Origin: Branchinecta lynchi
Taxonomy: Eukaryota > Arthropoda > Branchiopoda > Anostraca > Branchinectidae
Direction: 5' to 3'
Assembly (NCBI GenBank): GCA_023053575.1
Contig: JAKZAP010000006.1
Span: 12,099,280 to 12,163,279 of the forward strand
DNA: 64,000 bases
Below are positions 46,481-58,282 of this stretch, one piece after another (within the stretch, counting starts at the first letter, position 1; each line of letters opens with the position of its first letter). The notes beneath the pieces are model-generated. The model saw only the letters and a program-made list of their open reading frames with translations, was not told the DNA's origin and searched no databases. A program made the translations under genes and the position numbers.

Positions 46481-46800
46481 CCATCAGTTTCATCACGAGT
46501 CGGATCTCATTACTGTTTCTGCGTCTTTGCTGTCAACCCCTGCCACCCTCGAGTGGCTGTTTACCCAGGTCTAGAGTTTCTACTGCGCCCTGTCGAGCAC
46601 CCGCGGTCTCAGGCCAATGATTGATGATGACAATTGGTTGTCTGTTTGCAGTTGGTGCGCTAAATCGCAATTGCGAAGATGGGCGTCCGACTGGGAAACG
46701 ATCGTTTGTCGAGCCGTCCATCTGAATCGTCGGAGCTATTGTTCTTGTGGTGGGAACTCGGGGTGCCCAGGGTAATATTCACCTTTAAGTCGTTCCTTAA

Positions 46801-47095
46801 GAGCGTGTTCCATCCTACTTACCGTAGTTACTACGCATGACGTCACGAATTCTGTTTTTTTGCCGTCAAGGCTGGAACGATTTTTCTATTTTCCAGCAGG
46901 ATCTCACGCCAGGGGCGAAGCCGACCAATCACGTTACAAAGATGCGTAGTTACTACGCTTACTACGCTCCCGAGCATGGTAAGCAAATAGTAACTATTAG
47001 TTACTATTCTGACAAGGTTGGAACGGTCAGCGTAATAACTTTTCGTGAGGATGGAACGGAAATAGTAACTATTGTTAGAAGGGTGGAACACGCTC
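46801..47095 (+). mobile_element. GAGCGTGTTCC MITE, copy 4 (complete)
   Basis: A 295-bp element from GAGCGTGTTCCATCCTAC to AGGGTGGAACACGCTC, flanked by TAA (46798-46800, 47096-47098). It is the closest relative of copy 2 by eye, differing mainly by a 10-bp gap near the right end. Confidence 0.87.
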
Positions 47096-47739
47096 TAAGT
47101 GTTGCTTTTTCGGCCTGGAGGAGGTCAAGTCTCCTGCCGATACTTACCAAAGCTACCATCATTTTTACAAACTGCGACGAAGTTAGTATACATGCCATTT
47201 AATTCCTTTGCAAAAAGTAACGACTAGTAACTTTTTCCCTACCATGGTTATTGATGGTCCTAGCTTCGGAAATCTGTGTGGGAATTTTGATTTTGGAAAA
47301 ATTAATAGCTGATGTGACTTGTTTATTAATTCTGTGAAAAATGGTGAATTGTGTAGGTTTTTTGGTGTATAAAACACGCAGGTAGGCTATGTTGGTGTTT
47401 GTTTGAAATTTTCGCGCTTGAAGTTGCTTTCGCTGTTTTAGTCTTTTCCAGTTTCTGCGAACACCGCAGACGAACCCGTAAGGTAGGTAGTTCTTTGTTG
47501 CATGGCTGGATACAAACCCTTTTTGCAGTTAATTCTACAGTATAAGAACCATGGCGATCAAACGTCTATTATTTCCCGCTGAACACTTACAGCACCTAAG
47601 CATTTTACCTGTGTAATATTCGCAGAAATCTTTTCAGGAAATAAAAGTATTACCGTGAGATGAACGAATCAGATAAGTGTGGGCCGGTCACTGGACTGTG
47701 CTCCCTGATTCTCTTTCTTCAAGAAGTATTATTCCGTAG

Positions 47740-48014
47740 GTCGCTGGAGATTAGTTGGGCGCCGACTTCAGTCCGATACATTCACCCTGACCGACCTCCG
47801 CCCTGGGACTTCATACATCGCCATCGTTCGAGCCGAAAATAGCCACGGACTGAGCCTTCCCAGCCCCCCGTCCGACTGGCTCGAAATCTCTGACTCAACA
47901 GAAAGGGAGGACGAGGGTGAGGTGGAGCAGGTGAGGGAGGCTTTATCTCCTCGCGTCCTAAAGCTGGAGAAAGTCGTTCCTGTGAACTCCACCGCTGTGA
48001 GGATTACCTGGGAG
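47740..48014 (+). CDS. robo: Robo exon: end of FN1 and start of FN type III domain 2
   Basis: Encodes residues 439-529 after split Gly438. Acceptor ATTCCGTAG, donor TGGGAG|GTTAGT, phase 1 in and phase 0 out. It completes FN1 with 'DTFTLTDLRPGTSYIAIV', 'RAENSHGLSLPSPPSD', the conserved Leu/Tyr core and G-strand of a fibronectin type III fold. An acidic linker (Glu/Asp-rich, 'TEREDEGEVEQ') follows, then FN2 strands A-B 'VVPVNSTAVRITWE' with the first conserved Trp. NST is a possible N-glycosylation site. The domain is cut here; its remainder is not found in the following 16 kb. Confidence 0.93.
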
Positions 48015-48804
48015 GTTAGTAAATTAGTTAATTAATTTTGGATCAAGGTTTGAAGTCCGTATATTCGGGACCGAGTGTACATGTAAAAGGCAATAAGGTC
48101 TAATGGGCAGGCTGCTCGAGGGATAAGGTGTACATTACGTCTTGTTAGCTAATGATGAAATACTTTTAAACTTAATATTTCTGTGAATGAGTGGGTTTAG
48201 ATAGAAAGGTCAGTGTATTTTGAATGTCCAAGGGTTATACACACGAAAGAGATCAACTCAAACTTCTCCTTCTCTCCAAACTTCTATCAATGTACATTCC
48301 CGCTCGAGTAAACACGATTGGGTTTACAGTTCGCAGAATGCCAGGACGCAACAAATCAACATCATCTGAAAAAAAAATCCTTCAAGTTAAGTGTAGGCTA
48401 GTTCTTGTGTTAGTGGGAGGTCCCTACACGCTATGCTTCCGGGGGGAGCTGATCTCTACTGGGACCTCTAGTGCCTTAAAACTGTGTAGTGTATATACGT
48501 CGTAGCTAATACATACCAATGGAAAAATCAGAAAGCACCGGGCCGTTTAAAGAAAATGGTCAAAACGTTCGTCTTCCTCCTTACATTGGTGGCAAGCTTA
48601 CGTTCCCTCAGAAGCCACCCTACCTCTCTCAGGAACCTTCTGCCTGCTCTGAAGCAGTTAGAAGGAGTTTAGTGCGTTCCCCTGATCTCTCGTTCTCTGA
48701 TTTATGGGGAGATTTTCCCATACAATCGCTAGATGGCCCTTTTTGTGCTCGGTGCTTATTTCTTTCTGATGTGATTAAAGCCTCTTTCACAAGCATGCCT
48801 GCAC

Positions 48805-48895
48805 TGTAAAAAAAAAATCTTGCAGTATTTGCCACTGGGATTACTCTTATCTCTAAAAAGATAATCTTATCTCTAATTCGGATTAATCTTATCTG
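48805..48895. mobile_element. CACTGTAAA element, truncated copy
   Basis: Starts CACTGTAAAAAAAAAATCTT, contains 'GCAGTATTTGCCACTGGGAT' and 'TTCGGATTAATCTTATCT' as in 50426-50600. The right end is missing. Confidence 0.55.
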
Positions 48896-49714
48896 AACCA
48901 AGTATAGACGCCTAAGATTAGCCAGGCAGCGAGTTCTAGAGCCAAGAACTCCGTGCCTGGTCCAATATCTGTGCCTAGTCATGGGTGTGAACGGCGATGC
49001 TAGGCACGTGCCTAGGGTTTTGTGCTTGGCTAGGCATGCTTGTGAACGGGGCTTAAGTTCATCCGATGACTTGTTGAGCTGGGGTTGCTGTCAGTATGGA
49101 ATCTTCTTTCTGAAACCAACCTGTACACCGGAGCAAAAGAATGGCAGTTCCATGAAATCTGTTGTCATGGTACCTAAGAATGACTTGGATGGAGGGAAAT
49201 GTCCGTTTCCGGATATTAAGCAAAAGAGTGATCGAATCTCCCCTTGAGATAGAGCTAATATACTTCAAGGGTGTCCCAACATCCTTATTTTGGTCTATAT
49301 ATCCTTGCTACTCTGCTACAATTTGCCGTGTTGTGACGGCTTTTGGGCGCACAAATCGATGACTTGACTCAAACTGCGATGACTCAAACTGCATTGAGCC
49401 TATACACACGCCATTATTCATGTCCAGACAATGTAAACGCGTGTCGTTATGCTTCAGATAGGCATTATGAGCCATGACACGGCCGCGTTTTTTAATCGTC
49501 TGCGTATAAATATCTTTAAAAGGTATTGCCTCAACAACTCAACGATCGTATGAAGTATTGATTTGTGACAAAAAGTCACTATACTGTGCACTTTGTGAGG
49601 GAAATGAATCGTATAAGTGAGCTGACCGAGTTGAATTCCATGTCATGAAAGGACGATGATTTTCTGTCGGCACTTGCGGCTTCTAAGTCGTACTACTCTA
49701 GCGCTAGTCCCTAG

Positions 49715-50073
49715 CAGAGGCATTACTAGCCAAAATGTTTTTTTTGGGGGGACGAAGCATTTACCGACTGGCTGGTAATTTTTACCGACTTTTTCTGCAA
49801 AAAAAACAACTGTTTTCAACAATTAAAAATTACATTTTTGAAAATAATTGACTGATTTTCCGAAAAATTCACTGATTTTCAGAAAAACCAACTATTTTGA
49901 CGAAAAGTCTACCAATTTTCAGAAAAACCGACTGTTTTCATGAAAAAAATCAACTGTTTTGACAAAAAATCGTGGCGCTTCGCGCCGACTCGATATTTTT
50001 TACCGACTGGCCGACGGCTTTGGGGGGGGGGGCGTCCCACCCTTCCCCCCCTCCAGTCGTCGTGACGCCTCTG
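49715..50073. mobile_element. hAT-type MITE, GGCGTTACTAGCC family, copy 1
   Basis: A 359-bp element beginning CAGAGGCATTACTAGCC and ending GTCGTGACGCCTCTG. Perfect 8-bp duplication GTCCCTAG on both sides (49707-49714, 50074-50081). The interior is a series of 'CGACTGTTTT' and 'GATTTTCAGAAAAA' motifs, then 'CGGCGCTTCGCGC'-like sequence and a G run. Nonautonomous; shadow frames only. Confidence 0.93.
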
Positions 50074-50425
50074 GTCCCTAGTCACTACACTACAGCAGTA
50101 AAGTTGCCTTAAAGCTCTGTCGAGTTCTAGTATCACATACCGTAGTCCCCTATGCCCTGAATGCGCGTTTGCCTTGACAAATGGGCAGCGAGGTAAGATC
50201 TTCCTCACTTGAAAGAGTCATTTGTGTTGACCGAAGCAGGTCGCTTATCTTTGTTGGTTGGGTAGGAACGGCTCTTGGACTTCTGTGTGACTATAAAAAT
50301 AACGAAATAGATATTGGGCACTTGAAACCGTGCCACTTTCAGCCCGAACTGTGATCATAGTGAGGATTATTTAGCTGAGGTTGACCGTTCACCAGTGTAT
50401 GACTGGAGGGTTGAAAATTCGAGAC

Positions 50426-50600
50426 CTACAGTGGAAAAAAAAATCTTGCAGTATTTGCTACTGGGATTAATCTTGTGTCTAAAAAGAGAATATTGTCTCA
50501 AATTCGGATTAATCTTATCTCAATAGAAATAAGATTAATCCCAGTACCAGATACTGCAGTTAACTGTAATCCTTACTCGGAGAAACTTTTTAAAGTGTAG
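50426..50600. mobile_element. CACTGTAAA-related element, copy 3
   Basis: Ends CTACAGTGGAAAA and TTTTTAAAGTGTAG. The interior pair 'GCAGTATTTGCTACTGGGAT' and 'ATCCCAGTACCAGATACTGC' is shared with 30278-30398, and the segment 'CCTTACTCGGAGAAACTTTT' is the inverse of that element's left part. Duplication not clear. Confidence 0.55.
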
Positions 50601-50699
50601 ATCCTCAAGAGAGGCAACCGTAGCTAGCGAAAATTCTTCGTCGTCTCTCAATCTGTTTCTGGTTTACGAGTTATAACACTGGTCAGTTCGCTCGTTGCC

Positions 50700-50800
50700 G
50701 AGAATATGATATGATATGATATGATATATTTGCTTAGAGCCCGAGGGCCATCGTAACCGCTCGAAGCCTCGAATGGGAGGGAGAGCATAAAATACATCTT
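50700..50800 (-). repeat. GATAT-tailed retrotransposon-like 3' end
   Basis: (ATGAT/GATAT)n joined to 'TTGCTTAGAGCCCGAGGGCC' and 'GTAACCGCTCGAAGCCTCG'. A compact GC-rich segment followed, on the minus strand, by a pentanucleotide repeat is the usual layout of a LINE 3' terminus. Confidence 0.4.
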
Positions 50801-51274
50801 CCGACGAAGAGATTTCTGGCTCGAGAACTAAGATGACGGAACGTAAACACAAAGCAGGAACACTTTAGGAAGGTAATAGATCCTGAGATAAAATCCAACT
50901 TGCAAAGTTTTCCAAAGTTTCCTATTGTCCATGGTAGTAACTCTTAAAATTGTAGACGATACATTTGAATAAATAATTGTTGAGACCCCACGCAGAAAAT
51001 TTCATTGTATCCTCTTTACCAGAAGCGTAAATGTGCCACTAAAAGTATATTATAGCGTGTTTTTTTTTTTTTATCATTAAACGGATCGAGCAAATTGCCA
51101 ACGGACGCAATTCTACCATACTTGAATTGAATGGACCAAGCCCATGTATGGCTATTGATGATACTAACAGTCATAGCCAAGTCAATCTTAGAAAGGCTTG
51201 TAACATAACAAGACGGAATGTGTACTACCCATTTTATCAATCAATCAATCAAGTTTATTTTCCAATTAGCTTAA

Positions 51275-51695
51275 AGGACACCTGAACAATGAAACCATAC
51301 TTGAACACACCATGGAGAATGCATTTACAGACATGGCCACGGAGAGCATTCTTCTCCTGAGCGTGACGTTTTCAAAATAGGGATGTTCGTTTCTGGAGGT
51401 TTGCAGATGCAGACTCCAAGACAAAAAGCGCAATTAATTCAAATCTTGTACAACGCTGGCAGGATCGTATTGTAATTTCTTCTAGATACACGTCTGGGCT
51501 TAACTGGTTAAAAATATTCAAGAAGAAGGTTCATTTCTAAAATTGTTAGGTACTGAAATAAGGACAGATGCAAAATGGAGCAAAAATCATAGCTTGGAAA
51601 CACTATTTCGTATTTGGATTGGGTTTTCTACCGGCAATGTTAACGGAAGTCATACAGATAGGGATGATACTTGGTACTCTTCATTCAGGTGTCCT
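51275..51695. mobile_element. TTAA-flanked MITE, copy 3 (different interior)
   Basis: A 421-bp element exactly between TTAA (51271-51274) and TTAA (51696-51699) with perfect 12-bp inverted ends AGGACACCTGAA / TTCAGGTGTCCT. The ends resemble those of 27635 and 33688, but the interior differs. A TCAA simple repeat precedes it. Consistent with a piggyBac-type insertion. Confidence 0.8.
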
Positions 51696-52000
51696 TTAAA
51701 GCTATAAGAGAAATCAAATATTTACGAAATACACAGACACGAAACAAATTAACTAATACACTTACAAGGTATGACCAGAAATAAATGATGGGATGAAACT
51801 ATGTAAACATTGGGCAGAAGAATTAGCAGGATATGAAGAAAACTAATTGCCAGTGTTCTCTTGGACTGACGCAGGAAGACGGGAGGGGAGGGGAGGAAAA
51901 GACGGCCCACTGGGGATTTTATGGTAGGTTTGACACTCAAAATGATATGGGAATCTCTCTAGTAGAGCCTCTGGCATTTGTTGCTGTTCCCTCCTGTAAA

Positions 52001-52065
52001 GTAAAGTTACCCCTGTCTGAGGTAAACCACCTGTAAAGTTCCCCCCTGTCTGAGGTAAACCACCT
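52001..52065. repeat. Short tandem duplication (32-33 bp x2)
   Basis: 'GTAAAGTTACCCCTGTCTGA' with 'GGTAAACCACCT' is followed at once by a second copy with one inserted C and one substitution. Non-coding. Confidence 0.85.
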
Positions 52066-55000
52066 CAGATCTTGCAAAATAAGCCTCATTAAGACATGCC
52101 CGTCGTATAATGAAAGTCTTTCATTCGTAAGCATGGAAAATCTAACCGAACGACGACAGAATTGACTGATGAACTTCGGGTACGAATGCCTTCATTCTGA
52201 AACGCATGGACGTATTCTCCCAGAATATGAAGAAATCACTGAGAATCCGACGACACGCTCAAATATTGAAGCTGGGAAGCGAAAGTTAAAACAACCACCC
52301 GTCAAAGCATCAACAACATATCTCCACTCGTTTCTATCTTATTTTCTTCAACACTATAATGACGCTCTAAAAATATGAATACGAAAACGAAATCAAATGG
52401 GGTCGCTGATCATGCAGTGGCCGCTGCATGAAAAGGAAATAACCGATAGGCGTACAGACGATAATATAAAAATTTGATAACCATAGTTTATTTCAACTAA
52501 TTTGACAAATCAGTTGTATATAACTAATCTAATTGTTTATTTTGTTGTCTAGCGCATGATAATCTTGACGTCAGCCTATGCTATTTAATGGATAATTGGG
52601 TATAAATAAACGATTGATTGATTTATTATGATACTTCATTACAGGAATTTCGTCAAACTGCGGGAAAGTTAGTTGACTGTTTGTTAATGGGCCTACTCTG
52701 GTGTCTGTCGGCTCTAACTCAGCTCTCACAGGACTCTCCTATTCATATTCATCAGAATTTAGTTTAGGGCATTATGGATTTTGAGGCTCAAGAGAACTCA
52801 GTTATACTGTACTCCGCCACTGCTATCGTGGCTCATGTGGGACTCTTGACAGTAATGTCGAAAAAGTCAACGGAACGTTTGTACGGGTCATACCTCAAAA
52901 ACTGAAAAAAAAATCATCATCTAAACACTAGCATGGTGTAAACAAAAGTATGGTGTTTACTCTTAATATGCCGCCCGGTTTGGTTTACTCACCGGATTCG
53001 GTAAAAGTTTGAAGTGTCGGATGAAGTTATAAGTTATGTTCTCTCAGAGGATCATCTGTTGTTGCCAAGACCATGCCCTCTTGTTTTCTCGGCAAGTGCC
53101 GTTACAGCTGGCTGTTATGAACTTGGCTTCATTGATTAGGCGACTCTGTATGGCAAGTAACATTTTTGATTGACTCGTCAAGCAAACTTATCCATTCACA
53201 AAAAGCCAATCAGTGAAACAGTACAGTTGTGGTGTGGTCTCGAGTCTAAACACTTTATCTCATGCAAATGAGACAAAAAGCAATCAGACACCGTTCTCGT
53301 GTTAGGTATGCATAGTTTCCTGGCGTCGATTGAATACAGTTGCTTTATTTATTTTCCACAAATGGATAAAGCTGCTGCTTTTTCAAGTCATTCATAAGGT
53401 TTCAGATTTTGTTTGATTGCATATTTTGTTTGTTGTCTTGAATTCTCAGCTTTTCTCCGATGAAGATGGAATTCAGTTAACCTTCATTATATTATACCGT
53501 CGATAGTGCCTTTTGCCCATAGACTTAATTAATAGTATATTAGTAAAGTCACAAAGGTACGCTCTGGGAACCCTAATCATCTAAGCACCGCCATGTTTAA
53601 GAAATTAAAATTTGTCAAACAGGAGTCGATTCCTAATGAACAGTTACGAACCAACCCTTCGAGGATTAATATCAGAGTACCGGTATAGTCTAATATGTAC
53701 CAACCGCTCGGGTACACGCTACACGTATATTAGATACTCGGTTTCGTACAACATGCATACAAAATTAGAGATACTCATAATTTAACAACTGGTTAGGTTC
53801 GGTTGTCAATGATTTTTAACACTTGCAGTAACACTTGCATCTTGAATTTTGAACTTCTCTAAGGAATTGAACAATAACAGGAAGAGCAATAAACATATAA
53901 ACCGTTAAACTAATGTAACGAACGCACCATGTCAGTTGAACGCACCGCATCTTTCAACCGTAATCAGTTATGCATCCGTAAACACGTTTATATACGAGGC
54001 TCAGTCAACTTTGTCGCCGACACGGATCTAAACCAATACAAATTTATATTTCGTACCTTTTTCTTTAATTCGGCTATTTGTTCTGGAGAATGGATATGGG
54101 TGGTGGTGCGATAGTGAGAGTACCGTAAGTAGATTGGTAATGACGTTTTAAGGGAAGCACGCGACATTTGATAGTTTTGGAGATTTTAATCATGCATGGT
54201 CACGCGCCAGTTTTTGTTTTTGTGTGCTTGTAATCCTCCGGTTTGACTTCAGCATTTGAAAAGGGCGGGTTGTATCGATTTCTGAGTACGACAGTCATGA
54301 TTGCTCGTTTGATTTCTTGTGGATCTATAAAGTGTAAGTGACAAAATATTTGTTTTTCTTTTATTATCTATGACCCACTTCTTAGGTACAGCGGAGTAAT
54401 ACAGAGCTTCAATTTATTTCATTTCTTCAAGGCTAGCAAGTTGTCCAGTGCTGTCGTCTAACTTTGTTAGACGCTATACTTATCAGTAGTGCGGTTAAGC
54501 CTTTCACAGTGAGCTTTACATGCACTTGCGCTTGCGTTGCCGCAATGCAACCCATAGAAAATTCAAACAAACATAAATATTAATATGTATGCAACAGTAG
54601 GCTATCTATAATACATATATGTATCATAGTAGGCTATTTATATTTTAATATAATATAACCTCCACATGAGAACAAGTCACTTCACTAGGAATGCAAGAGA
54701 CGTAGTGCTGTACAAGGATCGAACAAGGATAGGACTGTACGTAAGCGCAACGCAAGAGTCTCCATGTGAACACCCCTAACATCCCATAGTGTTGAAGCTA
54801 GACATGACAGGAAGAAGTCGTGACTTAAAGTGGGAGTGATGGCTCGCGAATATCCACTGAATGTACAGTATTGAACTTTGCACCTTTTGACACGAATGGC
54901 GAACTCGGTTATCGGTAAAAAACCGGTAAAGTTAAGGGCTTCGTAAATTACAGGAAAATGATAGTATAGAGACGTGGTGCGTTAAATTATGGTACTTCCG

Positions 55001-55212
55001 TCTTACAAGAACTCGTTTTAGTTAGAGGGAATAACTACCATAGCGCTTTCAAATCTGACCTTATTTTCTTGTCACATTGTACAATAGGAGAAAAATAGGA
55101 TTTTTTTTTTAGACCATTAAGTAATGTGTAATCCAGTAAAAAAAAGAAAAGAAAAGACGGAACTGCGAAATACGACCAAATCAGTTATTTTTCGTGCATC
55201 AATCAACTCAAG

Positions 55213-55708
55213 TTAAAGCGGACCACACAAAATTGTCTTTCTACCACACACACAATTATAACCATCCCTACTGCCACTAGGAATGTTAAAACCACATAAA
55301 ACACCGTCAAGCAATGAGCAAATTAAAAATAAACACACCAGATTTCCTAGGTTTGAAATAATTCGGTCTGGACTAAATCTCAGCCGATTATCTGGAACAG
55401 TCCTTATGGCACGTAGGGAGCCAAGGATCAAACTAATAATTTCCATCTAATGCTCCAACTGTTTTTTGCAAATACAAATAAATTAAAAAACTAAGACCAG
55501 TGTGGTAGCCTACTCCTGAAGACATGCAAAAAAATAATCAATGTAGTCTTATAATTCTTTGCTAATCAGACGTGTAAAATTCCGTCATCTTGAAAAGAAG
55601 ACGTTCTGCCAAAACACCAACCCGGCAATCAAGTTCAAATCTAATTAAACTGGTGGCTTGCGATCAGTAAGAGAAGGGTAAACAGAATGTTTGTATTAGG
55701 TCTTTACA
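55213..55708 (+). repeat. Dispersed repeat block B, copy 2
   Basis: Direct repeat of 16844-17350, diverged by scattered substitutions and small gaps. It ends where the tandem-repeat element at 55710 begins. In this region block B precedes block A, the reverse of the order at 16385-17350. Confidence 0.7.
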
Positions 55709-55709
55709 A

Positions 55710-56700
55710 ACAAGACCAAAGGTTTGGATGAGATCCCAAAAGTTCAGATTTGATCCAGACAATTGGGCCTCGTCTTCGCCAGATCCAATCTTCGCCAGAC
55801 TACTTGAACACTTTTACTAAAAATTTAGTTATTAATTATATTCTATTCTATTCTATTCTATGGATTGATCAGCATGTATATTTACCCCTTTAAGTCAAAT
55901 CTATTTTGACGAAGCATATCGAAACTTCCTGCCATACTTCTGCCAATTTTCCGGTATCGGTGGAATTCCGGAACTACTTGTCCGGCAAAAAATAATGCTC
56001 AAAAACTAATTCAGCATGTCTCCTTACCCCTACATCCAACCTCGAATCAACTTCAGATTAAACTTTTACTTTTAAGAAATTTTCCGGTTTCAGCCGCATT
56101 CCGAGTGATCTATACGTCCGGTGAGAAAATTATTGTCATATACGGCTTCAGCATGTCTTCTTACCCGCAAATCGAACATCTTATCAACGTTAAAGAAAAC
56201 TTTTACTTTAAACAAATTCTCCGGTTTTGGCCGGATTCCGGCCGAACTAATTGTCCGGCGAGAAAATAATTTTCATATACGGACTCAGCACGTCTCTTTG
56301 CCCCTAATTCGAACCTTCAATCAACTTAATACTAAACTTTTACTTATACCAAATTTTCCGGTTTTCGCCGGATTCCTGGTGAACTATTTGTCCGAGAGAA
56401 AAAAAATTCATACTCGGATTCAGCATGTCTCCTCACCCCTAATTTGACTATTTCGTTAGCTTTTAAAAAATATTTTTTATTCCTTTTAATTTCGAACCCC
56501 TCCCCCACCCCTAAATATAGAGCTACATAGCCCATCTTCGAACTTGACCTGTACTTTGACCTAAAGAGTCCTAATGCCAAGTTTGATCAAAATATCTCAA
56601 ACCCCTCGAGAGTTATCGTGCTAAAAGACGGACGGACGGACAGACGGACAACTTTGCGATGTCATAGGTATCCCTCCACTTACGTTTTGGGATCCCAAAA
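55710..56700. mobile_element. Tandem-repeat element, copy 2
   Basis: Left end AACAAGACCAAAGGTTTGG with 'GATCCAGACAATTGGGCC' matches 44034. The interior has repeated 'TTTTCCGGTTT(T/C)' units with a period near 137 bp, and a (GACG)n stretch 'ACGGACGGACGGACAGACGG'. The right end has 'TTTTGGGATCCCAAAAAG', shorter than in copy 1. An ATTCT pentanucleotide tract is at 55839-55862. Confidence 0.65.
55839..55862. repeat. ATTCT pentanucleotide microsatellite
   Basis: Four consecutive ATTCT units in the left part of the tandem-repeat element. Nothing else at this site. Confidence 0.9.
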
Positions 56701-57256
56701 AGTGACTGTTCTACCGTACGTAGACTGCTCGATTTTAGAATTTCTCGACCTCATCGAACAGAATAATCATGCTTTGAAGTTTATGCTACGGACTTTTGGC
56801 TTTTATTCGAAATAAAAATCAATTTATTTCCGAATAGCCTATGCTGTAAATTAGAGAACGTGTAAGATGTATCGTTGATCGACTGAAGAAAGGAAGCGGG
56901 GTAGTGATAATTGTCTCATCTCTCTTTCCTGATCCTCGGTCCATTACTGGCCCTAGCTGAGCCTAATTATTTTTCTGAGCCTTGTCCAGGATCTTTGATC
57001 ACCTTCTCCCTGGATTAACGATTTTTGTCCCTGTTTCCATTGTTCCTATTAGAACCAATGGTCGATACTGACAGAGTTTTTGTGGCACTGTTTCCGAAAC
57101 TGAAGGCAGATCCGGCTTCCTAGAAGCTGAATAAAAAAGTTAAGCTCTTGTTTTTGTAAATGTTCATCGCCAAGTGGCATTGTCCTTGTAAGTTCGAATC
57201 TTACAGCGTTTTTCCATCGTCCCATTTGTGTGCCACATATTCTGCCCGTTCTTCAC

Positions 57257-57950
57257 TGAAACACGATTGTGTGCCGACTCTTGAAGTTGAAACTTGCGGA
57301 AACGCCGTCTTGTCTGTTTTTTGGTGGTAATTTCAAATGTTTGAAAATAAAGTTGTCAATAAATAGAACTTCGGGCTTACGTCTTACTTCTTGATATTAT
57401 TTGCAAGACAGATCCTCAGTTTTATGTCTATATGCTTGATAAAGGAGCTACTTTTGTTACCAACTTAGGCTTTTTTCCGCGACACAACTGTGGGCCACAC
57501 ACTTCTGAGTGTTTGTCGCCGAAACACGATTGTGTGCCACACAGTCGAGCCACTATTTGAAACTCGCTGAAACGCCGTTTTGTCTATTTTTTTGGCGGTC
57601 ATTTCGAATTTCTGAAAATAAAAATAAAACTCATGTAAAATCTCAGGAAATACAACTCCAGGCTTATTTCCATACCATTCAGTACAAAAAGTATCCTCAG
57701 TTTTAAGTCTATATGCTTGAAAAAGTAGTTAGCTTTATTGGTTAGACACTATTTTGCTGCTTAATTTAAATTTTCCGCTAAATTCTAGCCACAAAATCGA
57801 AAATCACCTCAACATTTGTTTGTCAGATTCGAGCCACAAAGACTTTGTTGGTCGTGGAAACAGAACTGCAGGCCACACGCAATCGACCGCGGAAACACTC
57901 TTTTCGAGCCACAACCTAGCCACACAAACTTTGTAGGATCGCAGAAAAAC
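57257..57950 (+). repeat. Dispersed repeat block A, two tandem partial copies
   Basis: 57257-57475 and 57517-57950 both resemble 16385-16843 ('ACACGATTGTGTGCC', 'GAAACGCCGTTTTGTC', 'CTATATGCTTGATAAAG', 'ACCGCGGAAACACTC'). The first is missing its second half. Non-coding. Confidence 0.62.
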
Positions 57951-58282
57951 TGCTTTAGTTTGAAAAGTGAACCATATTTTTTGTAGTTGTGATGGATCCT
58001 CCCAGAACGTCTTTACGTTTTTGTATTTTCGTTCGTGTGCTGTGCGCCCGACCAAAATCCATCGGGGCATTTGGTGAATGAAATGCAGAGCAGTGCTTCC
58101 ACTTTGCAGGATTTATCCTGAAATTCAGGATTTTTGGGTCCCTGCAGGATTTTTTTCAGGATTTTTGAGATTCCAGGATTTTACAGGATTTCCGGACTTA
58201 TTCAGGATTTATCAGGAATTTGCTGATATTTTTAACAGACTGCAGTAAGAGTTAGGGATTTTTGAGAAAATGCAACCATAAA

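Larger units (their letters stand above)
39653..47739. other. Intron within FN1 (8.1 kb)
   Basis: Phase-1 GT..AG intron with acceptor ATTCCGTAG. It holds a near-perfect hairpin repeat (40274-40392), a hAT-like inverted-repeat element (41214-41572), the second poly-G complex repeat with a tRNA-like insert (42091-43785), a long tandem-repeat element (44034-45090), a GTACCTAGCGG repeat (46273) and a GAGCGTGTTCC MITE (46801). A 208-codon minus frame (45356-45982) is the longest in the window but has no recognised domain. Nothing recognisable was seen in 40400-41200 or 47100-47730. Confidence 0.78.
1891..48014 (+). other. robo: Roundabout receptor gene, partial (7 internal exons)
   Basis: Gene-level entry joining the seven exons listed separately. 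Exon lengths are 157, 131, 246, 206, 280, 294 and 275 nt. Intron phases in order are 2, 1, 1, 0, 1, 1, and every junction restores the reading frame, giving 529 codons without a stop. The domain order Ig2-Ig3-Ig4-Ig5-FN1-FN2(start), the Ig2 'PPKGQPEP' motif and the long C'-D loop of Ig4 are those of Robo, the transmembrane receptor for Slit ligands in axon and cell guidance. Slit binding in the family maps to Ig1-Ig2; Ig1 is not in this window. Introns are 1.1, 12.1, 7.3, 11.2, 4.8 and 8.1 kb, with more than 16 kb after the last exon. Whether it is the only Robo paralogue of the species cannot be told here. Confidence 0.93.

Noticed and set aside
48519..48809. 96-codon + strand frame (with a 117-codon minus frame overlapping)
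   Set aside because: GC-richer than its surroundings but with no FN2-like pattern, no matching phase-0 acceptor context and frames open on both strands. It ends in a transposon terminus at 48805.
57166..57215. tRNA-like T arm (GTAAG TTCGAAT CTTAC) after an A-box-like sequence
   Set aside because: The T stem is perfect, but the gap to the A-box-like motif is too short for an anticodon arm and no acceptor stem pairs. Probably chance.
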